10,890 nucleotides of DNA, from NCBI GenBank assembly GCA_945878545.1, contig CAMCTQ010000029.1, positions 1 through 10,890 of the forward strand, in the 5' to 3' direction. Numbering within the stretch: position 1 is the first letter of the stretch; every line of letters starts with the position of its first letter. The translations under genes and the position numbers were made by a program. Source of the DNA: Rickettsia typhi (lineage in GTDB: Bacteria > Pseudomonadota > Alphaproteobacteria > Rickettsiales > Rickettsiaceae). Shown piece after piece: positions 1-8,082 of this stretch. Under the pieces are notes generated by a model that was given only the letters and a program-made list of their open reading frames with translations, was not told the DNA's origin and made no database searches.

Positions 1-139
1 CTTTTTGATATGTTGTAATCAAAAAATCTCCTCCTTTTACCAGTACTTTTTTAAAATTTTGGGTTGGAGCTTGGCAAGAAGAAAGCCAAAAAGATAAAAT
101 TAAAACTGCAAAACTGACTCTCGAAAGGTATCTCATCAT
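1..139 (-). CDS. Alpha/beta-hydrolase-like lipoprotein, second tandem copy (N-terminal part; runs off left edge)
   Basis: The 5' end of a minus-strand gene: 46 codons are visible and the rest lies beyond position 1. It starts at one of two adjacent ATGs (137-139 or 134-136), reads MMRYLSRVSFAVLILSF, and has a lipobox L-S-S-C with Cys22 as the predicted lipidated residue. The product should therefore be an exported, membrane-anchored lipoprotein. It is clearly paralogous to the gene at 255-1088: residues 1-28 match copy 1 residues 1-28, and KVLVKGGDF plus ITTYQK follow in both. It lacks 11 residues just after the lipid-attachment region, in frame. The visible part has no stop or frameshift, so it may be intact. 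The catalytic region is not in the window, so the hydrolase assignment comes only from the paralogue. No convincing Shine-Dalgarno or own promoter was seen; it may be read with ssb and copy 1. Confidence 0.8.
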   Translation of the reverse strand, partial: MMRYLSRVSFAVLILSFWLSSCQAPTQNFKKVLVKGGDFLITTYQK

Positions 140-150
140 CTAATCACTAT
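2..150 (-). repeat. Direct repeat, copy B (lipoprotein 5' end plus fossil of the ssb tail)
   Basis: This segment matches 918-1100 in the same orientation. About 40 of 46 bases agree over the stretch coding for KVLVKGGDF and ITTYQK. The match continues past the start codon into ATAGTGATTAGATGATGAG, which corresponds to ATAGTGAATTAGATGATGAA in the ssb 3' end. The repeat is broken by a 33-nt in-frame gap in this copy and by a 1-nt indel just before the ATGs. The full left extent is outside the window. Confidence 0.8.
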
Positions 151-254
151 ATTTTGTAAAAAAGTATCATATTGTTGTTATAGTCTATTCTCTAAGCTAT
201 CAGAGCACCCACTCAATTTCATTTAAGTAAAACACCTATTCCATGAGCTTTATA

Positions 255-1088
255 TCAATCGTAACACCTGACTGGTCTATTATAAATATATTCCCAAATT
301 TTGTTCCAACCTAATTTATGAGTTAATTTTGGAAAAATTTCTTGCTTCACGCAGGGTGAAGCTGATTCCTCAATATATTTATCCGCTATAAAAACTGGAA
401 CAATATCGTCCTTACCTCCTGAAACATGTCGCTGCGGTATATGTTTTATCGATTTTGCATAATTAATCGGATTGAGCGAACCTATCATCGGGGGTATATT
501 ATGATAATTGGTAAAAGCACGGATATCTAAATTACCTGCAATAGTAATGATATCCCTCACCATAGAATTTCTTGCCGCAACTAACACAGCAATACCGCCA
601 CCAGCCGAGTACCCTACTAAACTAAATTTCTGGTGATTAGAGTTTACTTTGTTTATGACATCATTAATGGCGGCCACCGAATCGTCAGATAATCTTTTAT
701 CGGTCCAATAAGATGAGTTACATTTAGGATTTAACTCCATTGGTGTATACTGACAAGGCATTGCAACATAAACCACATTGGATCTTTTATCCATTGCTGC
801 AAGATTTATAAACATTTGTCTCCTAGGAGTAGGATTTGTAGAAACTTTATATTTACCAGCAAAAGCTGCCCCATCTCCTTCAACGTAAAAAACATAAGGT
901 TCGGATTTATTTTCAATTTTTTGATATGTCGTAATCCAAAAATCTCCACCCTTGACCAGCACTTTTTCGAATCCATAAAGCTTTCCCATAGTAAGAGGAG
1001 CATTATTACGAGCAGGAGTCTGGCAAGAAGAAAGTAAAAGCGATATCGCTAATACGGCAAAACCAATTTTAGAAAGGTATTTCATCAT
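255..1088 (-). CDS. Alpha/beta-hydrolase-fold lipoprotein, first tandem copy
   Basis: A 277-residue predicted exported lipoprotein. Residues 1-21 form a signal peptide with lipobox L19-S-S-C22, so Cys22 would be acylated and the protein anchored in a membrane. The rest looks like a serine alpha/beta hydrolase. EGDG near 70-73 is a plausible oxyanion-hole strand end, and G159-Y-S161-A-G is the nucleophile elbow with Ser161. GGKDDIVP (224-231) provides the acid residue, Asp227 or Asp228, and H257 in LTHKLGW is a likely catalytic His. The order and spacing of the triad fit the fold. The substrate (ester, lipid or peptide) cannot be read from the sequence. The start ATGATG lies inside the ssb 3' end, giving a 20-nt overlap in another frame, so translation is probably coupled to ssb and transcription shared with it. 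A paralogue follows at 139 and below. I do not recognise a named gene. Confidence 0.85.
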   Translation of the reverse strand: MMKYLSKIGFAVLAISLLLSSCQTPARNNAPLTMGKLYGFEKVLVKGGDFWITTYQKIENKSEPYVFYVEGDGAAFAGKYKVSTNPTPRRQMFINLAAMDKRSNVVYVAMPCQYTPMELNPKCNSSYWTDKRLSDDSVAAINDVINKVNSNHQKFSLVGYSAGGGIAVLVAARNSMVRDIITIAGNLDIRAFTNYHNIPPMIGSLNPINYAKSIKHIPQRHVSGGKDDIVPVFIADKYIEESASPCVKQEIFPKLTHKLGWNKIWEYIYNRPVRCYD

Positions 1089-1100
1089 CTAATTCACTAT
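918..1100 (-). repeat. Direct repeat, copy A (ssb tail plus lipoprotein 5' end)
   Basis: This is the apparently ancestral copy of the repeat also seen at 2-150. It spans the last codons of ssb and the first 57 codons of the hydrolase lipoprotein. Here the ssb tail is functional and ends in a TAA stop; in the other copy the base pattern survives but the stop is lost (TTCTAA has become TTCGAG). Confidence 0.8.
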
Positions 1101-1503
1101 TGTCAAAGTTAGGTATGTTATCACTATTTGTATCGTGTACAGCAGATCCGCTCTTATTATCAAGAAGAATTAAACTTGCATTAAATCCCTGTAAGACGAT
1201 TTCAGTTGTGTATTTTTCTTGACCATTATTGTCGACCCATTTTCTTGTCTGCAACTGTCCTTCTATGTATAATTTAGAACCTTTTTTTACATAATTTTTT
1301 ACAACACCAACCAAACCCTCTTTAAACACAACAATACGATGCCACTCTGTTTTTTCTTTTTTTTCACCTGTAACTTTATCCTTCCAACTCTCGCCCGTTG
1401 CTATACTAAAACTAGCAATTTCTCTTCCATCAGAAGTACTCCTAATCTCCGGATCTTTACCCAGATTACCAATTAACGTAACTTTATTTAAACTACCAGC
1501 CAT
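1069..1503 (-). CDS. ssb: Single-stranded DNA-binding protein SSB
   Basis: A 144-residue SSB that coats single-stranded DNA in replication, recombination and repair and recruits partners through its C-terminal tip. The OB fold covers roughly residues 5-113. It begins MAGSLNKVTLIGNLGKDPE and carries the ssDNA-stacking aromatics at W40, W54, F60 and W89, at or within one residue of the positions known in E. coli SSB. A short Asn/Ser/Asp-rich linker (about 114-136) leads to the acidic tip ending D-D-E-I-P-F. The linker is short compared with E. coli, whose protein is 178 residues. The start is the ATG at 1503, with AGGG about 10 nt upstream. It is divergent from uvrA, a classical pairing. The last 20 nt also encode the start of the downstream lipoprotein. 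Confidence 0.97.
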   Translation of the reverse strand: MAGSLNKVTLIGNLGKDPEIRSTSDGREIASFSIATGESWKDKVTGEKKEKTEWHRIVVFKEGLVGVVKNYVKKGSKLYIEGQLQTRKWVDNNGQEKYTTEIVLQGFNASLILLDNKSGSAVHDTNSDNIPNFDNSELDDEIPF

Positions 1504-1548
1504 TTCTCATATCCCTAGTTTTTTCTTTAACAAAAAATTATTTAATTA

Positions 1549-1577
1549 GCTATATCATATATAAAATCTTCTTTCAA
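1549..1577 (-). promoter_or_regulatory. Probable sigma-70 promoter of ssb
   Basis: On the minus strand, TTGAAA (1577-1572) is followed by a 17-nt spacer and TATAGC (1554-1549). Transcription would start near 1542, leaving a leader of roughly 40 nt before the ssb ATG at 1503. It matches four or five of six bases in each box with ideal spacing. The region is very AT-rich, so chance matches are common. Confidence 0.5.
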
Positions 1578-1668
1578 AGAGAATTTATTTTTGTTAGCAA
1601 AAATCACCGGAAATAATCATATTATTAGTAGAATCAGAGTAATTTTTTTTATATTAAATTATTTAGTG

Positions 1669-1698
1669 TTGCATTATAGAGTTTTTGACGACTATAAT
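1669..1698 (+). promoter_or_regulatory. Probable sigma-70 promoter of uvrA
   Basis: TTGCAT (1669-1674), an 18-nt spacer and a perfect TATAAT (1693-1698) lie 34 nt before the uvrA ATG at 1732. The start would fall near 1705, giving a short leader. A second, overlapping option is TTGACG (1685-1690), 18 nt, TTTAAT (1709-1714). No alphaproteobacterial LexA-type GTTC-N7-GTTC and no CTGT-N8-ACAG box occurs in the ssb-uvrA gap. Confidence 0.5.
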
Positions 1699-1700
1699 GC
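1671..1700. repeat. Perfect 9-bp inverted repeat in the uvrA promoter
   Basis: GCATTATAG (1671-1679) and CTATAATGC (1692-1700) are exact reverse complements separated by 12 nt. The right arm contains the proposed uvrA -10 box. The left arm carries the same TATAAT on the minus strand. This could be an operator for a dimeric regulator, but no regulator is identified and the arms are AT-rich. Confidence 0.6.
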
Positions 1701-1731
1701 TTGGAAGCTTTAATATTAGGTTGTTGAAAAT

Positions 1732-4596
1732 ATGCAGGAATTTATTCGAGTTAGAGGCGCCAAAGAGCATAATTTAAAAGATATTAATGTCGATATACCA
1801 AGAAATAAATTCGTTGTTATAACAGGCCTGAGTGGTTCAGGAAAATCCTCGTTAGCTTTTGATACCATATACGCCGAAGGCCAGAGAAGATATGTAGAAA
1901 GCCTTTCCTCTTACGCAAGACAGTTCCTACACTTACAAAACAAACCTAGCGTAGAGTCGATATCTGGACTATCTCCAGCTATCGCCATTGATCAAAAAAC
2001 TACCTCCAAAAATCCGCGATCTACAGTTGGTACTATAACTGAAATCTATGATTATTTAAGACTTTTATATGCTAGAATAGGAGTTCCATATTCGCCAGCT
2101 ACAGGTCTGCCAATAAAGAGTCAATCTGTTTCTGAAATGATTGATATAGTAAACTCGCTTCCACTTGAAAGCAAAATATATATTCTCTCCCCGATCATTC
2201 GTGGACAAAAAGGAGAATTTCGAAGGGAAATAGGAAATCTTAAAAAGCACGGCTTCCAAAGAGTGTTTTTTAATGGCGAATTGTGCGAAATAGATGAATT
2301 ACCCAAAATTGACAAAAACAAAAAACATACTATAGAGGTTATTATTGACCGAATTGTGATAAACAATGATCTTGGCAACAGAATAGCTGAAAGTCTAGAA
2401 ATGTCTCTGCAAATGGCAGATGGTATTACATATATAGAAATTGTTGACTTACCAGAAGAGTGCAAACTTTCTTATAAAAAAGGAGATAGAATAACCTTAT
2501 CAGAGAAATATTCTTGTCCTGTTTCTGGATTTAGATTAGAGGAGATAGAACCAAGAATATTCTCTTTCAATAGCCCATTTGGTGCATGCCCAAAATGTGA
2601 AGGCCTTGGCAAGGAGGCTTTCTTTGATGAAGAATTAATAGTTCCAGATGATAGCCTAGCAATAAGTGACGGAGCCATTGTACCATGGAGCAAGTCTTTG
2701 TCTAAATTTTTCCTTGATACTTTAGATTCTTTAGCAAGGCATTACGATTTTAAATTAACCACTCCGTTTTGCCAATTACCCAAAGAAATAAAACATGTTT
2801 TATTTTATGGTTCAGGAGAAGAAGAAATTAAGTTTGAATATAATGATGACCGAAAATCAGAAATAATAGAACAACCTTTTGCTGGCATAATACCAAGTCT
2901 AGAGGAAAAACACCGTAGGGTCGATACCGCCTGGATGAAGGAAGAATTATCACGTTTCCAATCTAAACATAATTGCACGGAATGTAGTGGTTACAGGCTG
3001 AAATCTGAATCATTATGCATTAAAATAGGAGATTTAAATATTGGTCAAGTCTCTCACAAAACAATTACCAAAGCTAAAAAATGGTTTGATGAATTAAATT
3101 CAGTTTTAGATAAAAAGCAACAGTTGATTGCAGAACGGATTATTAAAGAAATTCGTGAAAGGCTAGATTTTTTAATCAATGTTGGTTTAGATTATTTAAG
3201 CCTATCCCGTGAATCTGGCACTTTATCTGGTGGTGAAAGTCAGCGTATTAGGCTTGCTTCTCAGATCGGATCTGGTCTTAGCGGCGTTCTATATGTACTT
3301 GATGAACCGTCGATTGGTTTGCACCAGAGAGATAATGCACGTCTTATTGCTACTCTAAAAAATTTACGAGATCTTGGTAACACTGTTATTGTAGTTGAGC
3401 ATGATGATGAGACCATGCTTGAATCGGATCATATTATTGATGTTGGCCCTGGCGCTGGAATTCACGGTGGTAATATAGTTGCAGAGGGCACCCCAGAAAA
3501 AATTAAAGAATCTGAGCAAAGCATAACTGGTCAATATTTAAGCGGCAAAAAATTCATACCAGTTCCCGCTAACATTAGATCAGGACACAAAGGCAAGGAG
3601 ATAGTATTAGTAGGCGCAAAAGCAAACAATTTACATGATCTAACCTTCAAACTAAAACTGGGCACTTTTACAGCGGTAACAGGTGTATCTGGTAGCGGTA
3701 AATCTTCGTTAATAATTCATACTTTCTACAAGGCTGCACTGAAGTACTTGGAACCAAGGGCTAAAATCTATCCTGGAGAATTTGAATCAATAAAAGGGCT
3801 TGAGCATATAGATAAGGTAATTGACATTAACCAGTCTCCAATTGGCAGAACCCCGCGTTCAAATCCCGCAACTTATACTGGAGCTTTTACCCCCATTAGA
3901 GATTGGTTTACCGATCTACCAGAGTCCAAGATACGTGGATATAAAGTTGGACGATTTTCATTTAATGTAAAAGGCGGTCGATGTGAGTCTTGCCAAGGTG
4001 ACGGCCTAATTAAAATAGAAATGCATTTCTTACCTGATGTATACATTAATTGCGATGTTTGTAATGGTAAAAGATACAATCGCGAGACTTTAGAAGTTAA
4101 GTACAAAGGCATGAATATTGCCGATGTCTTAAATATGACAGTTGAAGATGCTACAACATTTTTTGAGAAAGTACCAAACATTTATGAGAAATTAGCGACA
4201 TTAAGAGAGGTTGGTCTTGGATATGTTAAGATTGGCCAATCAGCAACTACACTTTCTGGGGGAGAGGCGCAAAGAGTAAAATTAGCAAAAGAATTATCTA
4301 AGCGTTCCACTGGTAAAACTTTATACATTTTAGACGAACCAACTACCGGCTTACATGTAGATGATATAAAAAAATTACTTGATGTTTTGCATAAACTCGT
4401 GGATAAGGGAAATACGGTGCTAGTTATTGAGCATAACATGGATGTAATTAAAACAGCTGATAATGTTATAGATATAGGACCAGAAGGCGGAGAAAAAGGT
4501 GGGAAAATAGTTATAGAAGGTCCTCCTTCCGTTATTGCAGCATGTAAAGAAAGTTATACTGGTGCTTATTTAAAACAATATCTACCTAATATCTAA
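1732..4596 (+). CDS. uvrA: Excinuclease ABC subunit A (UvrA)
   Basis: A 954-residue, full-length damage-recognition ATPase of nucleotide excision repair; it loads UvrB on damaged DNA. Both ABC modules are complete. Walker A motifs are at 32-40 (GLSGSGKSS) and 651-659 (GVSGSGKSS). Signatures are at 498-505 (LSGGESQR) and 841-848 (LSGGEAQR). Walker B D-E pairs are at 524-525 and 867-869. Zinc-binding Cys pairs are C415/C418 and C751/C754 with C774/C777. The module corresponding to the first zinc finger has C262-P-V-S265 and C286-x2-C289, so one Cys of the usual four is Ser. From memory, this CPVSG form is common in alphaproteobacteria. The start is the ATG at 1732 with only a weak TTAGG upstream. 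The gene stands alone, divergent from ssb, with 146 nt to coxB. Confidence 0.97.
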   Translation: MQEFIRVRGAKEHNLKDINVDIPRNKFVVITGLSGSGKSSLAFDTIYAEGQRRYVESLSSYARQFLHLQNKPSVESISGLSPAIAIDQKTTSKNPRSTVGTITEIYDYLRLLYARIGVPYSPATGLPIKSQSVSEMIDIVNSLPLESKIYILSPIIRGQKGEFRREIGNLKKHGFQRVFFNGELCEIDELPKIDKNKKHTIEVIIDRIVINNDLGNRIAESLEMSLQMADGITYIEIVDLPEECKLSYKKGDRITLSEKYSCPVSGFRLEEIEPRIFSFNSPFGACPKCEGLGKEAFFDEELIVPDDSLAISDGAIVPWSKSLSKFFLDTLDSLARHYDFKLTTPFCQLPKEIKHVLFYGSGEEEIKFEYNDDRKSEIIEQPFAGIIPSLEEKHRRVDTAWMKEELSRFQSKHNCTECSGYRLKSESLCIKIGDLNIGQVSHKTITKAKKWFDELNSVLDKKQQLIAERIIKEIRERLDFLINVGLDYLSLSRESGTLSGGESQRIRLASQIGSGLSGVLYVLDEPSIGLHQRDNARLIATLKNLRDLGNTVIVVEHDDETMLESDHIIDVGPGAGIHGGNIVAEGTPEKIKESEQSITGQYLSGKKFIPVPANIRSGHKGKEIVLVGAKANNLHDLTFKLKLGTFTAVTGVSGSGKSSLIIHTFYKAALKYLEPRAKIYPGEFESIKGLEHIDKVIDINQSPIGRTPRSNPATYTGAFTPIRDWFTDLPESKIRGYKVGRFSFNVKGGRCESCQGDGLIKIEMHFLPDVYINCDVCNGKRYNRETLEVKYKGMNIADVLNMTVEDATTFFEKVPNIYEKLATLREVGLGYVKIGQSATTLSGGEAQRVKLAKELSKRSTGKTLYILDEPTTGLHVDDIKKLLDVLHKLVDKGNTVLVIEHNMDVIKTADNVIDIGPEGGEKGGKIVIEGPPSVIAACKESYTGAYLKQYLPNI

Positions 4597-4742
4597 AATA
4601 TATTTGTGCGACTTTTCTTATAAATCTTTAATATATTAAAACTAATAGGTTGATTTATTTCTTTATGATCGAACTAAAAAAATGTATTATGTAATGGAAT
4701 ATATATTTTAAAATACCGTATATAAATTTGTTGGGATTACTT

Positions 4743-5546
4743 ATGATAAGAATTTTGTTGTTGATATTTAGTTTATTGCAAACTTCCACATCTTATGCCG
4801 ACAAACCATATGAATGGCAGCTAAACTTTCAAGAAGCTGCTAGTCCGCTTATGTTAGAGCTACATTCCTTTCATAATTTTCTCCTTGTTATTATAACAGC
4901 AATAGTGGTGTTCGTATCCCTATTGCTAATTTATGTTATGTTTAGATTTAGCGCTAAACGTAATCCTATCCCAGCAAAATTTACTCACAACATTGCAATC
5001 GAAGTTATTTGGACCTTAATTCCTACCATTGTATTAATTATTATAGCTGTTCCTTCATTTAGGATTCTTAAAATGGCTGAACATTCCCCTCCTGCCGATG
5101 TAATAGTAAAAGTTGTTGGGTCACAATGGTATTGGAGTTACTCTTATCCAGATCACGGTAATATTGAGTTTGACAGTAACTTAATTCAGGAGAAAGACTT
5201 AAAACCCGGGCAAATAAGACTTTTAGAAGTGGATAACAGAGTAATTATCCCACAAGGGTCAGTTATAAAATTCTTAGTAACAGCCTCGGATGTACTTCAT
5301 AGCTTTGCTATTCCATCTCTTGGAATAAAAACTGATGCAGTACCTGGAAGAATCAACCAAACTTGGACAAAAATAGATAAGAAGGGAGTGTATTATGGCC
5401 AATGCTCTGAATTATGCGGTGTAAATCACGGATTCATGCCTATAGCTATTGAGGTTGTAAGCAAGGAAGAATTTGAGGAATGGGTCAAAAAAACTGGAAC
5501 AAAAACAGCATCTGGTGAATCAAAAATAAGTTTTGCAAAAGAATAA
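4743..5546 (+). CDS. coxB: Cytochrome c oxidase subunit II (CuA subunit)
   Basis: A 267-residue subunit II of aa3-type cytochrome c oxidase, which takes electrons from cytochrome c through the dinuclear CuA centre. A signal peptide (about 1-19, ending TSYA) is followed by transmembrane segments near 44-68 and 86-106. A periplasmic cupredoxin domain starts with the aromatic SQWYWSY stretch at 127-133. CuA ligands are visible: H186, C221, E223, C225, H229 and M232 in the GQCSELCGVNHGFM motif. I chose the ATG at 4743, with GGGA six nt upstream. In-frame TTG codons at 4728 and 4731 would add five or four residues and have no better site. It leads the coxB-coxA-ctaB cluster, 45 nt before coxA. I found no convincing promoter in the AT-rich 4597-4742 gap. 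Confidence 0.96.
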   Translation: MIRILLLIFSLLQTSTSYADKPYEWQLNFQEAASPLMLELHSFHNFLLVIITAIVVFVSLLLIYVMFRFSAKRNPIPAKFTHNIAIEVIWTLIPTIVLIIIAVPSFRILKMAEHSPPADVIVKVVGSQWYWSYSYPDHGNIEFDSNLIQEKDLKPGQIRLLEVDNRVIIPQGSVIKFLVTASDVLHSFAIPSLGIKTDAVPGRINQTWTKIDKKGVYYGQCSELCGVNHGFMPIAIEVVSKEEFEEWVKKTGTKTASGESKISFAKE

Positions 5547-5591
5547 GTGAATTAAACAGATAAAATTATAATAATAAGGAAGATAGTTTCT

Positions 5592-7166
5592 ATGTCAGAT
5601 CATGAAAATGCGGCTCCCAAGGGATTGAAAAGATGGTTAATGTCAACAAACCACAAGGATATTGGTACTATGTATATTATTCTTGCAATAATTGCTGGTT
5701 TAATAGGCGGAGGATTTTCAGTTCTTTTTAGAATACAATTATCAGTACCTGGCTCAAATTTTCTTGGTGGTGATTACCAATTTTATAATGTTTTAATTAC
5801 TGCACATGCTTTGATCATGGTATTTTTTATGATTATGCCAGCCTTGTTTGGAGGATTTGGCAATTGGTTTGTGCCATTACTCATTGGTGCTCCTGATATG
5901 GCATTTCCTAGAATGAATAATGTAAGTTTTTGGTTATTAGTTCCATCGCTTATTTTATTGGTTTTATCTAGTGTAACGGATGGTGGTGCTGGTACTGGAT
6001 GGACCATCTACCCGCCACTCAGCAATTTGTCAGGTCATCCAGGAGCTGCGGTCGACATGGCAATATTTAGTTTACATCTTGCTGGTATGTCTTCTATTTT
6101 AGGTGCAATAAATATGATTGTAACTATATTCAATATGCGTGCTCCAGGAATGGGGATGTTTAAGTTACCATTATTTGTATGGTCTATATTAATTACTGCA
6201 TTTTTACTTGTACTTGCTCTGCCAGTGCTTGCTGGGGCAATCACTATGTTACTTACTGATAGAAATTTTGGCACTCATTTTTTCAAACCAGATGGTGGTG
6301 GTGATCCAATTCTATTCCAGCATTTATTTTGGTTCTTTGGGCATCCTGAAGTATATATTATAATCCTTCCTGGATTTGGTATTGTAAGCCAAGTAATTGC
6401 CACATTCTCCCGTAAGAAAATATTCGGCTATACCGGTATGGTTGCAGCAATGGCTATCATTGGTTTTGTTGGATTTGTAGTTTGGGCACACCATATGTTC
6501 ACCGTCGGATTATCGTACAATGCTCTTTTATACTTTACAGCTGGTACAATGATTATTGCTATTCCAACTGGTATCAAGATATTTAGCTGGATAGCCACAA
6601 TGTGGGGTGGATCTATTTCTTTCAAAACACCAATGTTATTTTCAATAGGTTTTATTCTTTTATTCACTGTTGGTGGTGTTACTGGTATTGTTTTATCTAA
6701 TTCAGCTTTAGACCGCGTTCTTCACGATACCTACTACGTAGTTGCCCATTTCCATTACACCATGTCTCTTGGTGCTTTATTCACAGCTTTTGCTGGGTTC
6801 TATTATTGGTTCGGCAAAATGTCAGGACGTCAATATCCTGAGTGGATGGGACAAACACATTTTTGGATTACCTTTATTAGTGTTAATTTAACTTTCTTCC
6901 CGCAGCATTTCTTGGGACTAGCTGGTATGCCGAGAAGAATCCCAGATTATCCGGATGCTTTTGCAGGATGGAATTTAGTTTCGTCAATAGGATCATATAT
7001 CTCATTTGCCGGGGCTCTTTTCTTTGTCTATATTATTTTTTATACATTGAAATTTGGCAAAAAATGTGAGGATAACCCTTGGGGCGAGGGAGCTGACACT
7101 CTGGAATGGACTGTACCTTCCCCTCCTCCATACCATACTTTTGAAACACAGCCTGTTATTAAATAA
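5592..7166 (+). CDS. coxA: Cytochrome c oxidase subunit I
   Basis: A 524-residue haem-copper oxidase subunit I, the catalytic core that reduces oxygen and pumps protons. It has about 12 membrane segments. Haem a ligands are H72 (TAHALIM) and H388; the haem a3 ligand is H386 (VAHFHYT). CuB ligands are H251, H300 and H301. Tyr255 in HPEVY is the residue expected to cross-link to H251. Glu253 and the HPEVY motif mark an A1-type oxidase with a D-channel, and K329 in TGIKIF fits the K-channel lysine. A strong ribosome site AAGGAAG (5576-5582) lies 9 nt before the ATG. The C-terminal Pro-rich tail (PSPPPYHTF) is typical. It ends 3 nt before ctaB, so the two are surely cotranscribed. Confidence 0.98.
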   Translation: MSDHENAAPKGLKRWLMSTNHKDIGTMYIILAIIAGLIGGGFSVLFRIQLSVPGSNFLGGDYQFYNVLITAHALIMVFFMIMPALFGGFGNWFVPLLIGAPDMAFPRMNNVSFWLLVPSLILLVLSSVTDGGAGTGWTIYPPLSNLSGHPGAAVDMAIFSLHLAGMSSILGAINMIVTIFNMRAPGMGMFKLPLFVWSILITAFLLVLALPVLAGAITMLLTDRNFGTHFFKPDGGGDPILFQHLFWFFGHPEVYIIILPGFGIVSQVIATFSRKKIFGYTGMVAAMAIIGFVGFVVWAHHMFTVGLSYNALLYFTAGTMIIAIPTGIKIFSWIATMWGGSISFKTPMLFSIGFILLFTVGGVTGIVLSNSALDRVLHDTYYVVAHFHYTMSLGALFTAFAGFYYWFGKMSGRQYPEWMGQTHFWITFISVNLTFFPQHFLGLAGMPRRIPDYPDAFAGWNLVSSIGSYISFAGALFFVYIIFYTLKFGKKCEDNPWGEGADTLEWTVPSPPPYHTFETQPVIK

Positions 7167-7169
7167 ATA

Positions 7170-8069
7170 ATGAATAATATCAATTCACCTACACTATCTT
7201 ATGATGACAATGTAGGTGGCTCAATTAAAGATTACTTTATGCTAATGAAGCCACGAGTCATGTCACTTGTGGTTTTTACTGCTTTCTCTGGAATGTTTTT
7301 GGCCCCTGGTCACATCCATCCTTTAATCGCTTTCGTAGCTATTTTATGCGTTACGATTGGTGCTGGTTCTGCAGCAGCGATCAATATGTGGTATGATAGA
7401 GATATCGATGCTATTATGAAGAGAACTCAAAAAAGGCCGATAATTACTGGTGCCATAAAAGCTGATGAGGCACTTGCATTTGGTGTAATTACTGGAACTA
7501 TTTCAGTAATTATGATGGCATTATCAGTGAATATTGTTTCAGCCGTTTTGCTGGCTTTTACTATAATATATTACATTTATATCTATACAATCTGGCTGAA
7601 AAGAACTTCAATTCAAAATGTAGTAATTGGAGGAGTGGCTGGCGCACTACCGCCGATGATTGGATGGGCATCAGTAAATGGCGACATATCGTGGCAGTCT
7701 TTTTCATTATTTGCTATTATTTTTATTTGGACCCCACCACACTCTTGGGCACTTGCATTATTTAGATCAGATGACTATAAAAATTGTAACGTACCAATGA
7801 TGCCTGTAATTAAAGGCGCACTATATACAAAAAAACAAATCATGTTTTATAGCATATTGATGTTTTTTGTAAGCTTATGGCCTTATTTTCTAAATATTAG
7901 CAATTGGTTATATTTAATTACTGCCATTGTTCTTGGTTTAGTTTTCTTATATTATGTAATTGGACTCTTCAAGGACAATGAGCACAACCAAGCAGCCAAA
8001 AGACTATTTTGGTATTCAATACTTTATTTATTTATTATATTTTTCAGTTTAATAGCTTTTAAAAGCTAA
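7170..8069 (+). CDS. ctaB: Protohaem IX farnesyltransferase (haem O synthase)
   Basis: A 299-residue polytopic UbiA-family prenyltransferase that adds a farnesyl group to haem B, giving haem O, the precursor of haem A for CoxA. The prenyl-diphosphate/Mg site is N72-x-W-Y-D76-R-D78-I-D80 followed by KRTQKRP. A second conserved loop is [14 protein letters not shown], near residues 205-220. About eight or nine hydrophobic segments follow the KPRV motif at 27-30. It begins 3 nt after the coxA stop and has no recognisable Shine-Dalgarno, which suggests translational coupling to coxA. In many alphaproteobacteria ctaG and coxC follow; here the cluster ends and a convergent gene comes 13 nt later. 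Confidence 0.96.
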   Translation: MNNINSPTLSYDDNVGGSIKDYFMLMKPRVMSLVVFTAFSGMFLAPGHIHPLIAFVAILCVTIGAGSAAAINMWYDRDIDAIMKRTQKRPIITGAIKADEALAFGVITGTISVIMMALSVNIVSAVLLAFTIIYYIYIYTIWLKRTSIQNVVIGGVAGALPPMIGWASVNGDISWQSFSLFAIIFIWTPPHSWALALFRSDDYKNCNVPMMPVIKGALYTKKQIMFYSILMFFVSLWPYFLNISNWLYLITAIVLGLVFLYYVIGLFKDNEHNQAAKRLFWYSILYLFIIFFSLIAFKS

Positions 8070-8082
8070 ATGAATATATCCC

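Noticed and set aside
140..254. Promoter or terminator between the two lipoprotein copies
   Set aside because: No good -35/-10 pair or GC-containing hairpin with a T-run; apart from the ssb-tail fossil at its right end I see nothing there.
1504..1731. LexA/SOS box between ssb and uvrA
   Set aside because: Neither GTTC-N7-GTTC nor CTGT-N8-ACAG occurs; GTTC and GAAC are absent from the gap.
2065..2693. Minus-strand open frames antisense to uvrA
   Set aside because: They overlap a strongly conserved, motif-complete coding frame and have low-complexity, unconserved-looking products; similar shadows occur across coxA (5783-6667) and the 3' part of uvrA (3873-4439).
4627..4640. 14-bp perfect palindrome TTTAATATATTAAA after uvrA
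   Set aside because: It is made only of A and T, with no G/C stem or T-run; not a credible terminator or operator in such AT-rich DNA.
4728..4742. TTG start for coxB
   Set aside because: It adds five residues before the signal peptide without a better ribosome site; the ATG at 4743 has GGGA at good spacing.
8053..8068. 16-bp palindrome TAGCTTTTAAAAGCTA at the ctaB stop, between convergent genes
   Set aside because: Considered as a bidirectional terminator, but the stem has only two G-C pairs once a loop is allowed, and it lies inside coding sequence for A-F-K-S.
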